Positions 1-10,886 of a stretch of 64,000 bases of DNA are shown here, in pieces. A program made the translations under genes and the position numbers. How positions within the stretch are numbered: position 1 is the stretch's first letter; each line of letters opens with the position of its first letter. The notes beneath the pieces were generated by a model. The model was given only the letters and a program-made list of their open reading frames with translations, was not told the origin of the DNA and made no database searches. Origin of the DNA: Epiperipatus broadwayi (lineage: Eukaryota; Onychophora; Udeonychophora; Euonychophora; Peripatidae). The stretch is taken from assembly GCA_028023455.1 (NCBI GenBank), contig JAQFVV010006425.1, positions 1,364,001 through 1,428,000 of the forward strand, in the 5' to 3' direction.

Positions 1-21
1 TGTGTGTGTGCCTGAATTGTG

Positions 22-66
<45 letters not shown>
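1..66. repeat. (TG)n and (TA)n microsatellite
   Basis: Short TG run followed by about 20 TA repeats at the left edge of the window. Confidence 0.95.
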
Positions 67-68
<2 letters not shown>

Positions 69-859
69 TAATCCACTATCCTTCATAATATAAATAAATA
101 ACACTATATATGTTAATTAAAGATCAGGAATGGAATGGATCTTTCTATTTTTTAAGCTTTCAATGTTTATCAATATATCTTTGTCAAGTTTGATGGAAAT
201 CCATGAATGCATAGCTTAATATATACCTAATTTTCAACAGTGGTAGCAAAGATAAGCTTTAAAATATTACAAGCGTAAAGAATACATGGACACATTAACT
301 CTTTATTAACACACAAAGTATTATTTATTCATAGTTTAAGAGAGTTATGGTTTATTCAGTTACATACATATATATATATTGAAACAGACAGATTGAAGAA
401 TCGATCTTAGTTTCATGGTTGTCATTTAAGAACGGTAATTCTAAACCACTATTTACCCGCAATGAGACTTTTCCTATTCCAAGCCACATAGATATTAAGT
501 TATTTATTTTGTGTTGTTTAAAAAGAAGTTAATGTAAAGAGTATGAGTATAAATGTCACAAATCATGGTAAATAATATTTGTGTGTGTGTGGTTTGTGGA
601 TTTATATTAGCTCAATTTAAAAGTTTCAATTGCGTGTATATTTTCTTTAAATTTTAATTTTGCAAATTATACAAAGTCATTTAAAAATGCTGATCAAAAG
701 TCACATTCCTTTGATCAGTATTTTTAATCAAAATCTTACTTGTACAAAATGTATAGGATAATTAATTTGTACTTCGATAAATTAAGATAATGAATTTATA
801 ATTTTGTATTCACGAATTCCGATGTAATTGTTTTGTCAATTTAGAATCATGTATTAAAT

Positions 860-1340
860 TTAAAAATAAATGAAAACCGAACGTAGAACTCTTATCAAGA
901 AAGGCAAAGGCTATTGTATAGTCAAAAAAATTAGATATTGCTGGAGGCCAGAAAATCAAAGGAGGCGGAGTTATGAACAAAAACTAGGCAGAAAGGTCAA
1001 CCGTAGCCATCTTAAATATAATATAGACACTCTAACTTTTGACTTGGCTGTGCTTAGATCGTCTCAAGACACAGCAAAGTAGTTGTTCCAGAGAAATCAC
1101 TTCAACCATTATTAAGAAGTTGCCCGGTAAACTGCAATCATGATGGGCTGAGTCCAAAAAGCTGATCCCTGTTCTGCCAATTTAAATCTTTCGTACCGCT
1201 GATCTGTAATGTTTTCCGTGCTTCCAGTCTTCCAAATTCCAACATTTAAATTAACCATGCCGTTCTAAAAAATTCAAAATGCGCGCCTACATTCTTCATA
1301 CATATCACTGCAAGAAGAAAAGCTGGACGAAGAAAGAATG
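860..1340. other. G+C-richer island with a 70-codon open frame
   Basis: This segment is visibly less A+T-rich than its surroundings. It holds a plus-strand frame at 870-1082 of 70 codons rich in Lys and Arg. I recognise no domain, signal peptide or splice context. It could be a decayed repeat, an exon or chance; nothing in the sequence decides between these. Confidence 0.2.
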
Positions 1341-1984
1341 GTAACGTTTGTTACATGAACTTTTTAACTTTCCTCTCAGTAAGAATTTTATATTTAATCT
1401 GTTAACCTAATTAATTGCATGTAAATTTCTTGTTTTCCATTTGAAAATGTTACACTAAAACCTGTCAGTAAATTTCTTCTCTAATATTTCTGGGCTCTAG
1501 TCTTTAGATGATAATTATTAATATTTGTGCCTACTAATAATCCATTTGTGAATACATTTATATTTTTACTATTATTTATTTTACAAACAAAACGATGCCA
1601 ATAATAATATTTCTCAACTCTAATTAAAGTCAGTAAAGTTTATCTCATAATATTTATTATATTCATATTAAAAGTAATTTTCTTGTATCGAACTAAAAAT
1701 TGTTTCATTTATATTGAGTTGAGAAATATTCAAATATTTTTATTGTTTCTTTTACTTCGTCATGATATTTTAATCTATACTCCAAATCTCAAATACTTAA
1801 AATAGTCTAAAATTTTATTATATTTTTTTTATATATTATTACGGAGTAAGAATAATAAGTGAATATTTTATTTCTATTATTACCTTCCGAACCATCTGGG
1901 GAGTTATGGGTTTCAGAGTGAAATTAATTAATTATTACTTTTGCGATCGTTTGAATTCGCCATGTTTTATTGAATAGTTATATC

Positions 1985-2290
1985 GGACTGTTGCGTAGAA
2001 AATGTTACGGAGAGAAAAGGTTTTATATAATTTCGTTTTAAAATCCACTTCCGATCACTCTTCCTCGATGTTACTGTGGCAATGCCTTTACCTTCGCCTA
2101 AGTTGGTATCTTGTTTTACTACCACATGGAGAGAAAGAAATTCTTCTCCAGGTAATCTCTTGGATCACCGGGGTTCGAAAATGAGCCCGGCTGGTTGTAG
2201 TGTCCCGGATCTACTTGGGGGCATTAAGACTTGTCAAAGTACAAGCCGCCCGGTATTCCGTCAATGCACCGCAAGTTATTATTTGTAGTA
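1985..2290 (+). other. Possible exon-like island, unrecognised
   Basis: A G+C-richer island with two overlapping plus-strand frames, 2002-2184 (60 codons) and 2076-2288 (70 codons). A donor-like CAG/GTAATC sits at about 2150-2158. The predicted peptides match no family that I recognise. It could be a non-coding first exon, a repeat remnant or chance. Confidence 0.18.
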
Positions 2291-3597
2291 TACCTTAATC
2301 CCTGCAATCATCAGTACATCAGTATTATATATTCTATTTTTATATAAAACCGCCTCCCATTTATCCGTATACGCAATGGTTTGAATCTATTAAAATAAAA
2401 CAACTTAATATAAACTAGTAGTTAAATATTTTAAGTGCTCCAATTACTCTGATTACCATATCAACCTGTACAACCATTTAAACACATAAATATTGGCATG
2501 AGTTTGTTAATCAGTACCAACCGATTATTGATGACTAGCAGCAATTTATTATAAATACATATGAGAGTTTTACCGTACCTGTAAATAATATTATTCAATG
2601 CTTTCAATAATTTATTAAAAATTTATCTAACCTAATTTTGTCTCTCTTGCATTATTACTCTCGAAATCTAGTCAATCACCTGCTGTCTGTATCGACAACT
2701 TAAATATATACATTAAATTATTAGCCGTACCAATATCCCGACTATAAGATATCTATGAAATAGCTGATTGTAGGTAATTTAGTCTGTGTTTTTTCGATGA
2801 GCTAGTAAAGGGAAAACCCCGTACCATTGTAATGTTGTCATCGGTGGGTCATGCCAGGGTTTTGGGTTTGAATTTAGTTTGCATTTTGGAATTTATTCCT
2901 AGACGTGGACTGGGTTCGAATTCGGATTACTGTGTGTGATTAGGCATGGTGATTTTTACCGGTACAATATATATCTATATATATATATAATTGTTAAAAA
3001 ATATTGGAAATTATTTGTACTAATCACATTAGTCATCAAATTCCTATGATCCATAATAAAAGAATCCTATTGTAAACATCACGATCCACAGAAACAAAAA
3101 AACTTTTCATAAAAATAGTTCATAAACATTTTTATGCTCATTTATTCTTGTCAAAGCTGTGATGTTGTGATACATTGTCACAATATTGAGACTGAATATA
3201 AATTAAAGTATTTCCATTGGTTATTTTATCAGGGAGTTGACCAATCACAATTTAGAAACATAAAACAAATTCATGCACTGTATTTTGTTTCCATACTTTT
3301 CCACCAGCAATAGCCCTTGTGTGATTATTTACACAATACTAAACACCAAGTATTTTAGAACATCAAAGTATTTGTGAAATTATATGGTCTAGTTGATAGA
3401 AATATTAGTATAAGTTAGGAAAAGATAGAAATGCTTTCAATTAAATAAAAATCAATTATATAAGTTTTTTCATGTATTTTTTTTATAATGACACTACCTG
3501 ATTTTGTTCACAATAAAATTATAGCTAGATTAAAAAAATATGTTTTCATAATATAAGAAAATTTGTAAAAATTCTGAAAAGACTAAACAGTTTAAAC

Positions 3598-3685
3598 AAT
3601 GTGAGAGCATTAAAACAGGCAAAACTCTCTATACATATTACCACTCAGTGCATAAGAAATGGTGATCGTGTAATGTGAGAACATT
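3598..3685. mobile_element. Family B mini snap-back insertion with TSD
   Basis: About 60 bp flanked by 14-bp direct repeats (3598-3611 and 3672-3685) that differ at one base. The left part (about 3612-3655) matches the forward orientation of the 455-bp family B unit, including GGCAAAACTCTC followed by a degenerate TACCACTC block. The right part (about 3656-3671) matches the opposite orientation, GGTGATCGTGT, corresponding to GGTGATCATGTG. It is therefore a forward piece joined directly to an inverted piece, a miniature of the large copy at 28870-30244. Divergence suggests it is old. Confidence 0.6.
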
Positions 3686-5170
3686 CAAGAATTTCCCTCT
3701 TATGATGACCCATTATTATAGTTATTTCCCACCCTCTACTAATAGTTTTTTAGAATAATTTGACAAAGAAAACTCGGCTTGGTTTAAAGTATCTGCAGTC
3801 ATGATTCATTAATTCCATGAGAAAAACAATCATTAAAGATGGATTCTATACAATGTTGTTATTACTTGGTATACAATGACATTTCAGGATATCAAAGCCT
3901 TGCCTAATCTGATTGAAATGTTGGTAGTCTATTTCTGTAAAAAAAAATTCCATGTCTGGAAATTACAACCTTTTCAAAAAACACTTACCTGATAATATTA
4001 CTGTTTTTAATCTTGACAGTTGTCTACTTTTAGTTAATCCATTACTAAAATATTTGCAAATTATTTTGTTATTACTTTTGCAACCAAAATTTAAATCATG
4101 TAAGAGAAATCTGTATATGTTAAGTGAAATCTTTGAATCTAATAAAGGAAATGCATGAGAAGATCACTCATTTTTGAAATTAATGGTTAATAATGCAATT
4201 AATTTATTACTTATCAAAAAAAAATCATTCTTTGTCATTGATGTGTTTTCTGACAGAAGGTTATTTACCTAATGAGAATAGATAATAAGTTTCATTAACA
4301 ATCCAGTTCAGTGTTAAATAATGCATTAGGAAACAAATATTAATATGTGTTTGGCATGGCAGTTATGTGGTCCAGTTTTGAAAAATTGATGATGTACAGA
4401 AATGATTCAATCTGCAGAAATTATTATATTTAATAATACCATTTATGTGAATCTACACTTCAAGTGCCAAAAGCATCATATTTCATAAATTTGAAGAAAG
4501 ATAGCCTTAAATGTTTGTAGTGATAATTTTGAAAAGTGTGACATATATCTTTTTTATATTCAAAGTTTTATTCTTTAAATATATAGGTATATAATAAAAA
4601 ATATTATTTTTCTGTTTATTCTGGTCTTAATACATTCAGGTCTCCTTTTTAGTTTTTGAATAGTAAAGCATATGTTAAACTTTATCATAAAAGATAGGAT
4701 TGAGTATTTTGGGACATTCTGTTTATTTTATATTTGTAGCTTAATAATAGTAATTTAAATTATTATTTTGTTTCTATAAGGCAAACATACTCATATATTT
4801 CATTCTACAATATTGTCTCAGAATATGAACTTAATTTAGTAGTTTGAAAACTCTTTCTTCAACTAAATCAATTTGCATAGATTATATTTAAAATTAGAGA
4901 AGACTGTGGTAAATGTTGATTACACATTATTCTCCAAAGTATATCTTACATTATCAATGCTTTGTATTCATTTTTTCTAAAAAATTTCAGTGTCTTCACA
5001 TTGTAAATCAATAAACTTTGTAGAGACATAAATGAAAGTAATTTAAAATTGATAATGTATTCATTTTGCTATTTCCATTAAATGAGTTTATATTTAGAAT
5101 AAAATAAATGTGATCTCTTAATTATAGGAGTAATTTCAAAGAGTTTCTTATTTGTAGGTTTACTATTGAA
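3686..5170. other. A+T-rich stretch, nothing recognised
   Basis: No repeat family or coding signal recognised. The 68-codon frame at 3952-4158 looks like a chance frame. Confidence 0.6.
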
Positions 5171-5216
5171 ATTATTCCTAGGAGGATTATCTCATATATA
5201 TATCCTAGGAGGATTA

Positions 5217-5252
<36 letters not shown>
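5171..5252. repeat. 27-bp tandem duplication running into (TA)n
   Basis: The block TCCTAGGAGGATTATCTC plus a TA run occurs twice in tandem and is followed by a longer (TA)n that directly borders the family A element. Confidence 0.85.
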
Positions 5253-5255
<3 letters not shown>

Positions 5256-5330
5256 ATGACCTAATTTAACAAGCTTGTATTACAAATGTTACATATAGTG
5301 CTCACAAATAAGCTCTTAATAAGCTTTGCA

Positions 5331-5393
5331 GAATATCCCCAACCCCAAAACAATTTCTGCTACTGGCTTCCTCAGTGAGGCGATAGGATATTC
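5331..5393 (-). ncRNA. Hammerhead-like motif, family A unit 1 (degraded)
   Basis: On the minus strand an outer helix GAATATCC/GGATATTC encloses CCTCA, then CUGAGGA (fits CUGANGA), AGCCAGUAGCA as a weak stem II, GAAA, and a stem III region that has lost the GUC triplet. The inner stem I, CCUCA with UGGGG, can still pair. The broken cleavage triplet suggests inactivity. Confidence 0.5.
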
Positions 5394-5707
5394 AAGCATT
5401 AGATTAAAAATATCAGGACAAGCCCAGCACTTTATCTAATTGATAGCTATTAACTAGAAAATCTAAAATTTTCAGACATTCCTATGTCTTCCAATCCAGC
5501 TATCTAACTTAAATATCCATATGGGACTGAACCAAGTTCAGATGCGCAATATATTAATAGCTTTTGCAATATAAAATCACAAAGCCTTAATAGCAAAAAA
5601 TAAAATTACAAAGAAATCAAATCATATGTCACATGACCTAATTTAACAAGCTTGTATTACAAATATTATATATAGAGCTCACAAATAAGCTCTTAACAAG
5701 TTGTACA

Positions 5708-5770
5708 GAATATCCCCAAGCCCAGACTGGGTTCTACTATTGGCTTCCTCAGTGAGGTGCCAGGATATTC
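5708..5770 (-). ncRNA. Hammerhead-like motif, family A unit 2 (degraded)
   Basis: Same architecture as the first unit: CUGAGGA, a weak stem II (AGCCAAUAGUA), GAAC in place of GAAA, then CAGUC followed by UGGG. The outer helix GAATATCC/GGATATTC is intact. The GAAA change should abolish catalysis. Confidence 0.5.
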
Positions 5771-6029
5771 AAGCATTAGATTAAAGATACCATGAGAAGC
5801 CCAGTCCTTTATCTAATCAATATCTATTAAGTAGAAAATCTGAATTTTTCAGACATTCATATGTCTTTCAATCCAACTATCTAACTTAAATAGCCATATG
5901 GGATTGAACCAAGTTCAGATACATCACATATTAAAAGCTTTTGAAATATAAAATTCCCAAACCCTCTACTTAATAGATGTCAATTAGATAAAGTGCTGGG
6001 CTTGTCCTGGTATTTTTAAACTAATGCTT

Positions 6030-6090
6030 GAATATCCTAGCACCTCACTGAGACAGCCAGTAGCAGAAACCAGGCTGGGTTAAGAAAATT
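6030..6090 (+). ncRNA. Hammerhead-like motif, family A inverted unit (degraded)
   Basis: Plus-strand version: outer strand GAATATCC, CCTCA, CUGAGAC (core damaged), AGCCAGUAGCA, GAAAC, CAGGC in place of a GUC triplet. The 3' outer strand is lost. Confidence 0.4.
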
Positions 6091-6406
6091 TTGCAAAGCC
6101 TATTAAGAGATTATTTGTGAGGTCTATATATAACATTTGTAATACAAGCTTGTTAAATTAGGTCATGTGACATATGACTTGATTTCTTTGTAAATTTATT
6201 TTTTATTAGTAAGGCTATGGTGATTTTATATTGCTAAAATTATTAATATATGGTGAACCTGAACTCCATTCAGTCCCATATGGCTATTTAAGTCAGATGG
6301 CTGGATTGGAAGACATATGAATGCCGGAAATTTTCAGATTTTTTTACTTAATAGTTTTTCATTAGATAAAGTGATGGGCTTATCCTGGTTTTTTAATCTA
6401 ATGCTT

Positions 6407-6469
6407 GAATATTCTAGCACATCACTAAGGAAGCTAGTAGCAGAAACTGGTCTGGGGTTGGGAATATTC
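6407..6469 (+). ncRNA. Hammerhead-like motif, family A last inverted unit
   Basis: Outer strands GAATATTC and GAATATTC pair. The core reads CUAAGGA (one change from CUGAGGA), stem II GCU-AGU-AGC, GAAA, CUGG, UC, then UGGGG. GAAA and the GUC triplet are intact; the G-to-A change at core position 5 is probably inactivating. Confidence 0.5.
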
Positions 6470-6530
6470 TGCAAAGCTTGTTAAGAGTTTATTTGCGAGC
6501 TCTATATAACACACACACACATATATATAT

Positions 6531-7304
6531 ATTATAGACAACTATATTTGAATTAATAAATAATAAAAAATTTATTTTGCATCAAATCGATTTTCGTTCA
6601 AAATGAACCTTTTCAAGATGTTAGAATAAATCAAAAAGTCACATGATTTATATTAACTTAGTATACACTTATTGTTCAAACCAAATCTTAAAAATTATTA
6701 AAATTTTCAATGTTTAATTGACGACTTACAATTCAACTTCACAGATTCTTGGAGCAAAATTCAGAAACTAGTATCCTTTGACCTTAATGATAAAGGCTTC
6801 ATAAAATTATGACAATTTAAAGAATACAATAATAATAATAATATATAATTTATAATTTACATAATGTCTTCTAATTTATTTAAAGATTTTTATAAACAAA
6901 ATTTAAAAAAACTGCTATATTGAGAATATACCATCTGATTTCTTTCAACTCTACAGACATTTGTGTGATCGGTGTCTTCTGATTGTTGATAGTCAATTTT
7001 ATAAACTGTATTCTTTAAATTGTCACAATTTTATGAAGCCTTTATCATTAAGGTCAAAGAATACTAGTTTCTGAATTTTGCTTCAAGAATCCATGAAGTT
7101 AAATTGTAAGTCGTCAATTAAACATTGAAAATTTTAATAATTTTTAAGGTTTGGTTTGAACAATAAGTGTATACTAAGTTAATATAAATCGCGTGACTTT
7201 TTGATTTATTCTAACATCTTGAAAAGGTTCATTTTGAACGAAAATCGATTTGATGCAAAATAAATTTATTATTATTTATTAATTCAAATATAGTTGTCTA
7301 TAAT
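6531..7304. mobile_element. MITE-like element with about 300-bp terminal inverted repeats
   Basis: The left arm (about 6531-6829) is repeated inverted at about 7005-7304 with only scattered differences. The outermost ends are ATTATAGACAACTA and its complement. The central spacer of about 175 bp has no open frame. Such long inverted ends without coding capacity suit a foldback or MITE-type DNA element, or a whole-element inverted dimer. It sits immediately right of family A, separated only by CA and TA repeats. No clear TSD is visible. I found no hammerhead core in it. Confidence 0.75.
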
Positions 7305-7372
7305 ATTTATTTATATTTTTATATTAAAGTATTTTATAAAGACAACATAATGGATTTTAATTCCATCATATG

Positions 7373-7374
7373 AA

Positions 7375-7405
<31 letters not shown>

Positions 7406-7455
7406 TCTCTATGATTATATATATATATATATATATATTAATCTCTATGATTATG
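7373..7455. repeat. (TA)n with duplicated TTAATCTCTATGATTAT block
   Basis: Two TA tracts, each followed by TTAATCTCTATGATTAT, form an imperfect tandem duplication. Confidence 0.9.
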
Positions 7456-8020
7456 GAACCAAAATATCTCAACTAGTTTTAAAAAGGTTTAAAACACTTC
7501 TCTTTAAAACTGCATGTGTCTCTATATAAATATGAAATATTCAATTCAAAATTTTATAGCCATTATTTTAAATCAGAAGAACTTACACAAGAGTAGTAAG
7601 TGTATTTCCATTAACTGTCATATTGTAGTGTTGCCATAATAACATATTCTTTATATTTTATTGGTATGCTTAATCATAAGAGCTATGGTGAAGTGTTTAT
7701 TAGTTCAATATTACTTTTATTGTGGATTCATTGGTTGATTTTTAAACAATAAACATTAGTTTCAGAAATGCTTCTACAATTAGAATTTACACACATAGTA
7801 TTCTTACTAGAACTTATATAAGATAATGAATTAATATATATTTAAAAAAAAAAAACATGAATTAATATTGCTAAAATAATCTTTACATTTTTGTTGTAAT
7901 GATATTTACTAAGGATTTTTCTCCTTTTTTTTTTTTTTTTTTTGGCAAACGTTTAATGCTGAATATCATGAAACTTTGAATTTATTTTCTCTATTCATTT
8001 TGTTGACGAAAAGAGTTGTT
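7456..8020. other. A+T-rich stretch, poly-T at 7927-7943
   Basis: Nothing recognised except homopolymer tracts. Confidence 0.6.
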
Positions 8021-8151
8021 AAAAATGTTTCTTGTCAAGCGTTGGTGGCCTAGCGGTTAGCATAGCTGCCTTCCAAGCAGCTGGCTCGGGCTCGCTTTCC
8101 GGTCAACGCATTTGACATATGAAAATAATAATAATGATAAAAATATTTCTT
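8021..8151 (+). mobile_element. SINE family S1, glycine-tRNA-like copy
   Basis: A tRNA-derived retroposon of about 105 bp (8034-8138) between a 13-bp TSD (8021-8033 and 8139-8151, one mismatch). The body folds like tRNA-Gly: a 7-bp acceptor helix (GCGTTGG with TCAACGC), anticodon stem GCTGC/GCAGC with loop CTTCCAA giving anticodon TCC. The box B region GGCTCGCTTTC deviates from GGTTCGANTCC, so it is not a normal tRNA gene. The tail TGACATATGAAAATAATAATA is shared with the other S1 copies, which shows it is a SINE and not a free tRNA. Confidence 0.8.
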
Positions 8152-9408
8152 TTTAAAAGCAAAATTATCTGATAAGATAATAAGTCACAACTCCACCTTG
8201 AATAAACTACATGCATATATATATATATTATAAAGCCACTTTGAATGAAACTGTAATAATATCCCTTTATTTACTATTCATCCCAATTAAAATATCATAG
8301 CTTAATTTTCTTCCAAATAAGATCTGGGGCAAAAAGAAAAGTGGATTCATTGCTTATTTAGAATTGTAGATTACTTTGGCACTATAAAGAGTTGTGTTAA
8401 TATACAGCTAATGGTTTGAATGTTTATAGACTCAGCTATTATTTATTAGTAGCACTGAATAATTGAATATTAGCATATGTTCATATATAAACACGTAGAT
8501 AATAAGGAAAATATATATTGTTAAAAATCGTGCAAGATAGCAAATCATAATATATAATAATTTTGTTAAACAATTTGCTAAAAGCCATATTAAGATATTT
8601 TGATGACATCAAATTTTTCTTTACTATAAATCATTTCACATTTTTTCTTTCTTCTCTCTCTCTCTCTTTTTGTATATATAAATTTTAATAATTATTGTGA
8701 TTTTAATTCTACACAGAATCTTTTTTGTTTTTGGGTATTTACAAGTTATCTCGAGGATAACAGTATATAAACGTGAACGTACAAAAGATTAATAGAAATC
8801 ATTAATCATATATATATAAAATGAACTTACTTGATTATTAATTATTGTCGTCAATAACGTCGGCTATTAACTGCCTTGCTAAAATAAATCTTCCAAAAAC
8901 GAATGACGTCATTCTTTCTTTTCCTTTCTATTTGAAATAAGCTTTCTTTATTTCTTTTCTTTTTAGAATTCAAAAAAATGAAGATGAATTTAGAAAATTA
9001 GATTAAAGCAAAGCTACCTCAGACAAACAAGCCATAAAACTGCTTCTTTTTTTAAAAAAAATCCTGTTTAAATTTCATCTTATAAATCTTAGAGATAATA
9101 ATGGTATTTTGATAAACTGTCGGCAGAGATTCTGCTATTAATCGATTATGATTCCAACATAGTAAGTATACAGACTTCACTTTGATGGTAATAGAATAAC
9201 GAAGGATTATCTTGATTTAAAGTTAAAAATACATTTTACTTCACTGAAATCGGTTCTTTTTTGTTATTTACAAAATTTTAAATAAAGTTTTGAGTTTTTT
9301 TTTATTAATAGCCTCTATATATAATGTGAAGGAATTTGTCCTATTGTTGCTATTGCAACTGCTTTTTATGACATGGAGTTCGAATGAAGGTCAGATAAAA
9401 AATGTAAA
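8152..9408. other. A+T-rich stretch, nothing recognised
   Basis: Contains a CT microsatellite near 8650 and short TA runs; no gene or repeat family recognised. Confidence 0.6.
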
Positions 9409-9936
9409 TGTTTCAGAATAAACGTCACATGATCACTATTTCTTATGCTTGCACTTAACTGTTGTTAAATGTATGGGTACTGAATTGAGTTCAGATCTAT
9501 ATGAGTATATAAGCTGATAAGCTTGGATTGGAAATATTATAGTGTTTTCAATTTAAGTCTCATATTTTTTTTCCATATGTCATAGCATCAGCCAGGAGGC
9601 GAACCCGCAACAACCGTCTGCAAACAACTGCTTGCTTGCAAGGTATATGTGCTGACCTCTCCATTAACAATGCTTGACAAGTCTCATAGTTTTGTAGTTA
9701 AGTAGAGATAAAAGATGGCTGCTGGAGGGTTGCATTAGATCCTAAGATCTAGCTGCAGTACTTTTAGATCTAAGGTTCCTCATTGACAAAAGGCCACAAG
9801 CCAGAAACTAGTCTGCAGATATTGGAAGAGTATGCACTAGATGGGGATTTTATGCACAAGCCTTGTGGCATCCATTGATTACTTTGGCTTGCACTGAGTG
9901 GCAATATGTATTGAGAGTTTTGTCTGTTTCAGAATA
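9409..9936. mobile_element. Family B snap-back copy with 12-bp TSD
   Basis: Insertion 9421-9924 lies between copies of TGTTTCAGAATA (9409-9420 and 9925-9936). It starts with about 45 bp in the forward orientation (CACATGATCAC onward), then switches to about one inverted unit running from GGGTACTGAATTGAG through the ribozyme region to GAGAGTTTTGTC. The HHR region (about 9767-9827) is decayed: CUGAUGA has become UUGACAA, while CCACAAGCC, GAAA and CUAGUC remain. A SINE is nested inside. Confidence 0.8.
9555..9688 (-). mobile_element. SINE family S1 nested in family B
   Basis: Minus-strand S1 copy (9565-9678) between 10-bp TSDs AAGTCTCATA (9555-9564 and 9679-9688). Uninterrupted family B units elsewhere read straight through TTTCATTCTCATAGTTTTG at this point, so they give the empty-site comparison. 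Tail CATATGAAAAAAA is at the left, and the tRNA-like 5' end near GTCAAGCATTG is at the right. The box B-like sequence GGGTTCGCCTCC is clear. Confidence 0.88.
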
Positions 9937-10511
9937 CAATAAGCTGAAAAATTTATTTTCCAGTTAGTTAAACTATAATCATTTTCGATGGGAATATATG
10001 GATTAATGAGAATTTAGGTTAAACATTACCATCTCCCAATTTCTTAAATAATAGATCATCCTTTCTTTTCTGTGTTGAGGAGAGGATTGGAGATCCTTTT
10101 TTGCAATAAGGATATTTAAATTGTTTTTATGTTAGCTATATATAAATATAGTATGGTAAAATGTAACAACATTCCTGTGACCCATTTGCATATTTTTATC
10201 AAATAAGAATAAGAGAAAATACATACCAAATCTGTACTCTTAGAACATAAGCAGAATTAAGTCACATTGTTAACCAAGAAAAGATTAAAGTTGTGTGTAA
10301 AGAAGGGAATGATTAAGGGAGTATTATTTGTTACAAATGTAAATGACAATAATGACTCAGCAATTACATATTATTATAACATGAATTTAAATGACCTTTG
10401 TGATAGAGTACAGTGATAGAATGTAAGACTCTGGAAAAAAAATCATTGGATTGATACCAGTATTCACACTTCCAATATTTGAACTTCTAATGAAATCATG
10501 AGCAACAAAGC
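9937..10511. other. A+T-rich stretch, nothing recognised
   Basis: No gene or repeat family recognised. Confidence 0.6.
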
Positions 10512-10886
10512 CATTTGGGTATTCATATATATTGTTTATAATAACTTCTCTCATATACACTTTAATGCAAAAAAAAATGTAATAAAACTTCTTTATTTTC
10601 CTGACAGTTTTGACTTTCCAGCAGCCTTCATCAGAGCATTCTCAAATTTCCTCTATCTTGGTAGAGGAAAGTTGAGAACACTCTCTTGGTAGAGGAAATT
10701 TGAGAATGCTCTGATGAAGACTGCTGGACAGTCAAAACTGTCAGGAAAATAAGAAAGTTTTATTATTTTTTTTTTTTTTGCATTAAAGTATATATGAGAG
10801 AAGTTATGATAAGCAATATATATGAAAATATGAGGAAATACAAAGAAAGTAAAGAAGAAGAAGAGTATATACTTCATTTGGGTATT
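10512..10886. mobile_element. Family D inverted-repeat element with 12-bp TSD
   Basis: Insertion 10524-10874 between copies of CATTTGGGTATT (10512-10523 and 10875-10886). Arms of about 130 bp (10522-10655 and 10692-10826) are inverted copies of each other with a short asymmetric centre that contains a 28-bp tandem repeat (TCTTGGTAGAGGAAA twice). Each arm carries a hammerhead-like string pointing outward: CTGATGA, one extra base, a hairpin of about GACTG/CAGTC, AAAAC, TGTC. A related single-arm sequence lies at 24790-24850, where GAAAC is intact. The TSD supports retroposition of a pre-formed palindrome. Confidence 0.75.

Larger units (their letters stand above)
67..3597. other. A+T-rich stretch without a supported gene
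   Basis: No recognisable gene or repeat family is seen apart from two G+C-richer islands listed separately (860-1340 and 1985-2290). A sequence resembling a tRNA box B (GGTTCGAATTC) occurs near 2910, without a convincing box A upstream. A short TA microsatellite lies at 2968-2990. Confidence 0.6.
5253..6512. mobile_element. Family A snap-back element, forward-forward-inverted-inverted
   Basis: Two direct units of about 377 bp begin with CACATGACCTAATTT at 5253 and 5630. The second stops near 5955. It is followed by an inverted, truncated unit (about 5957-6169, ending GGTCATGTGA) and a second inverted unit (about 6170-6512), offset from the first by 378 bp. Each unit has a hammerhead-like core in its middle. 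Unit length, tandem arrangement and ribozyme core resemble animal retrozymes, which are small non-autonomous retroelements known as tandem HHR-bearing units. The junction at about 5955 makes the whole element a large palindrome. Both ends abut TA or CA microsatellites, so a TSD cannot be defined. Confidence 0.75.

Noticed and set aside
2895-2925. tRNA or SINE at a GGTTCGAATTC motif
   Set aside because: A box B-like string alone, without box A, acceptor pairing or TSD.
6531-7304. Hammerhead in the 300-bp-armed element, suggested by GAAACTAGTATC in an arm
   Set aside because: No CUGAUGA-like partner with a pairing stem II is present on either strand at a workable distance.
8034-8105. A genuine tRNA-Gly gene
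   Set aside because: The S1 tail, TSDs and altered box B show it is a SINE copy, although its body is close to a tRNA.
10498-10877. Opposed reading frames 10498-10692 and 10877-10653 as coding genes
   Set aside because: Both are created by the two arms of the family D palindrome and mirror each other.
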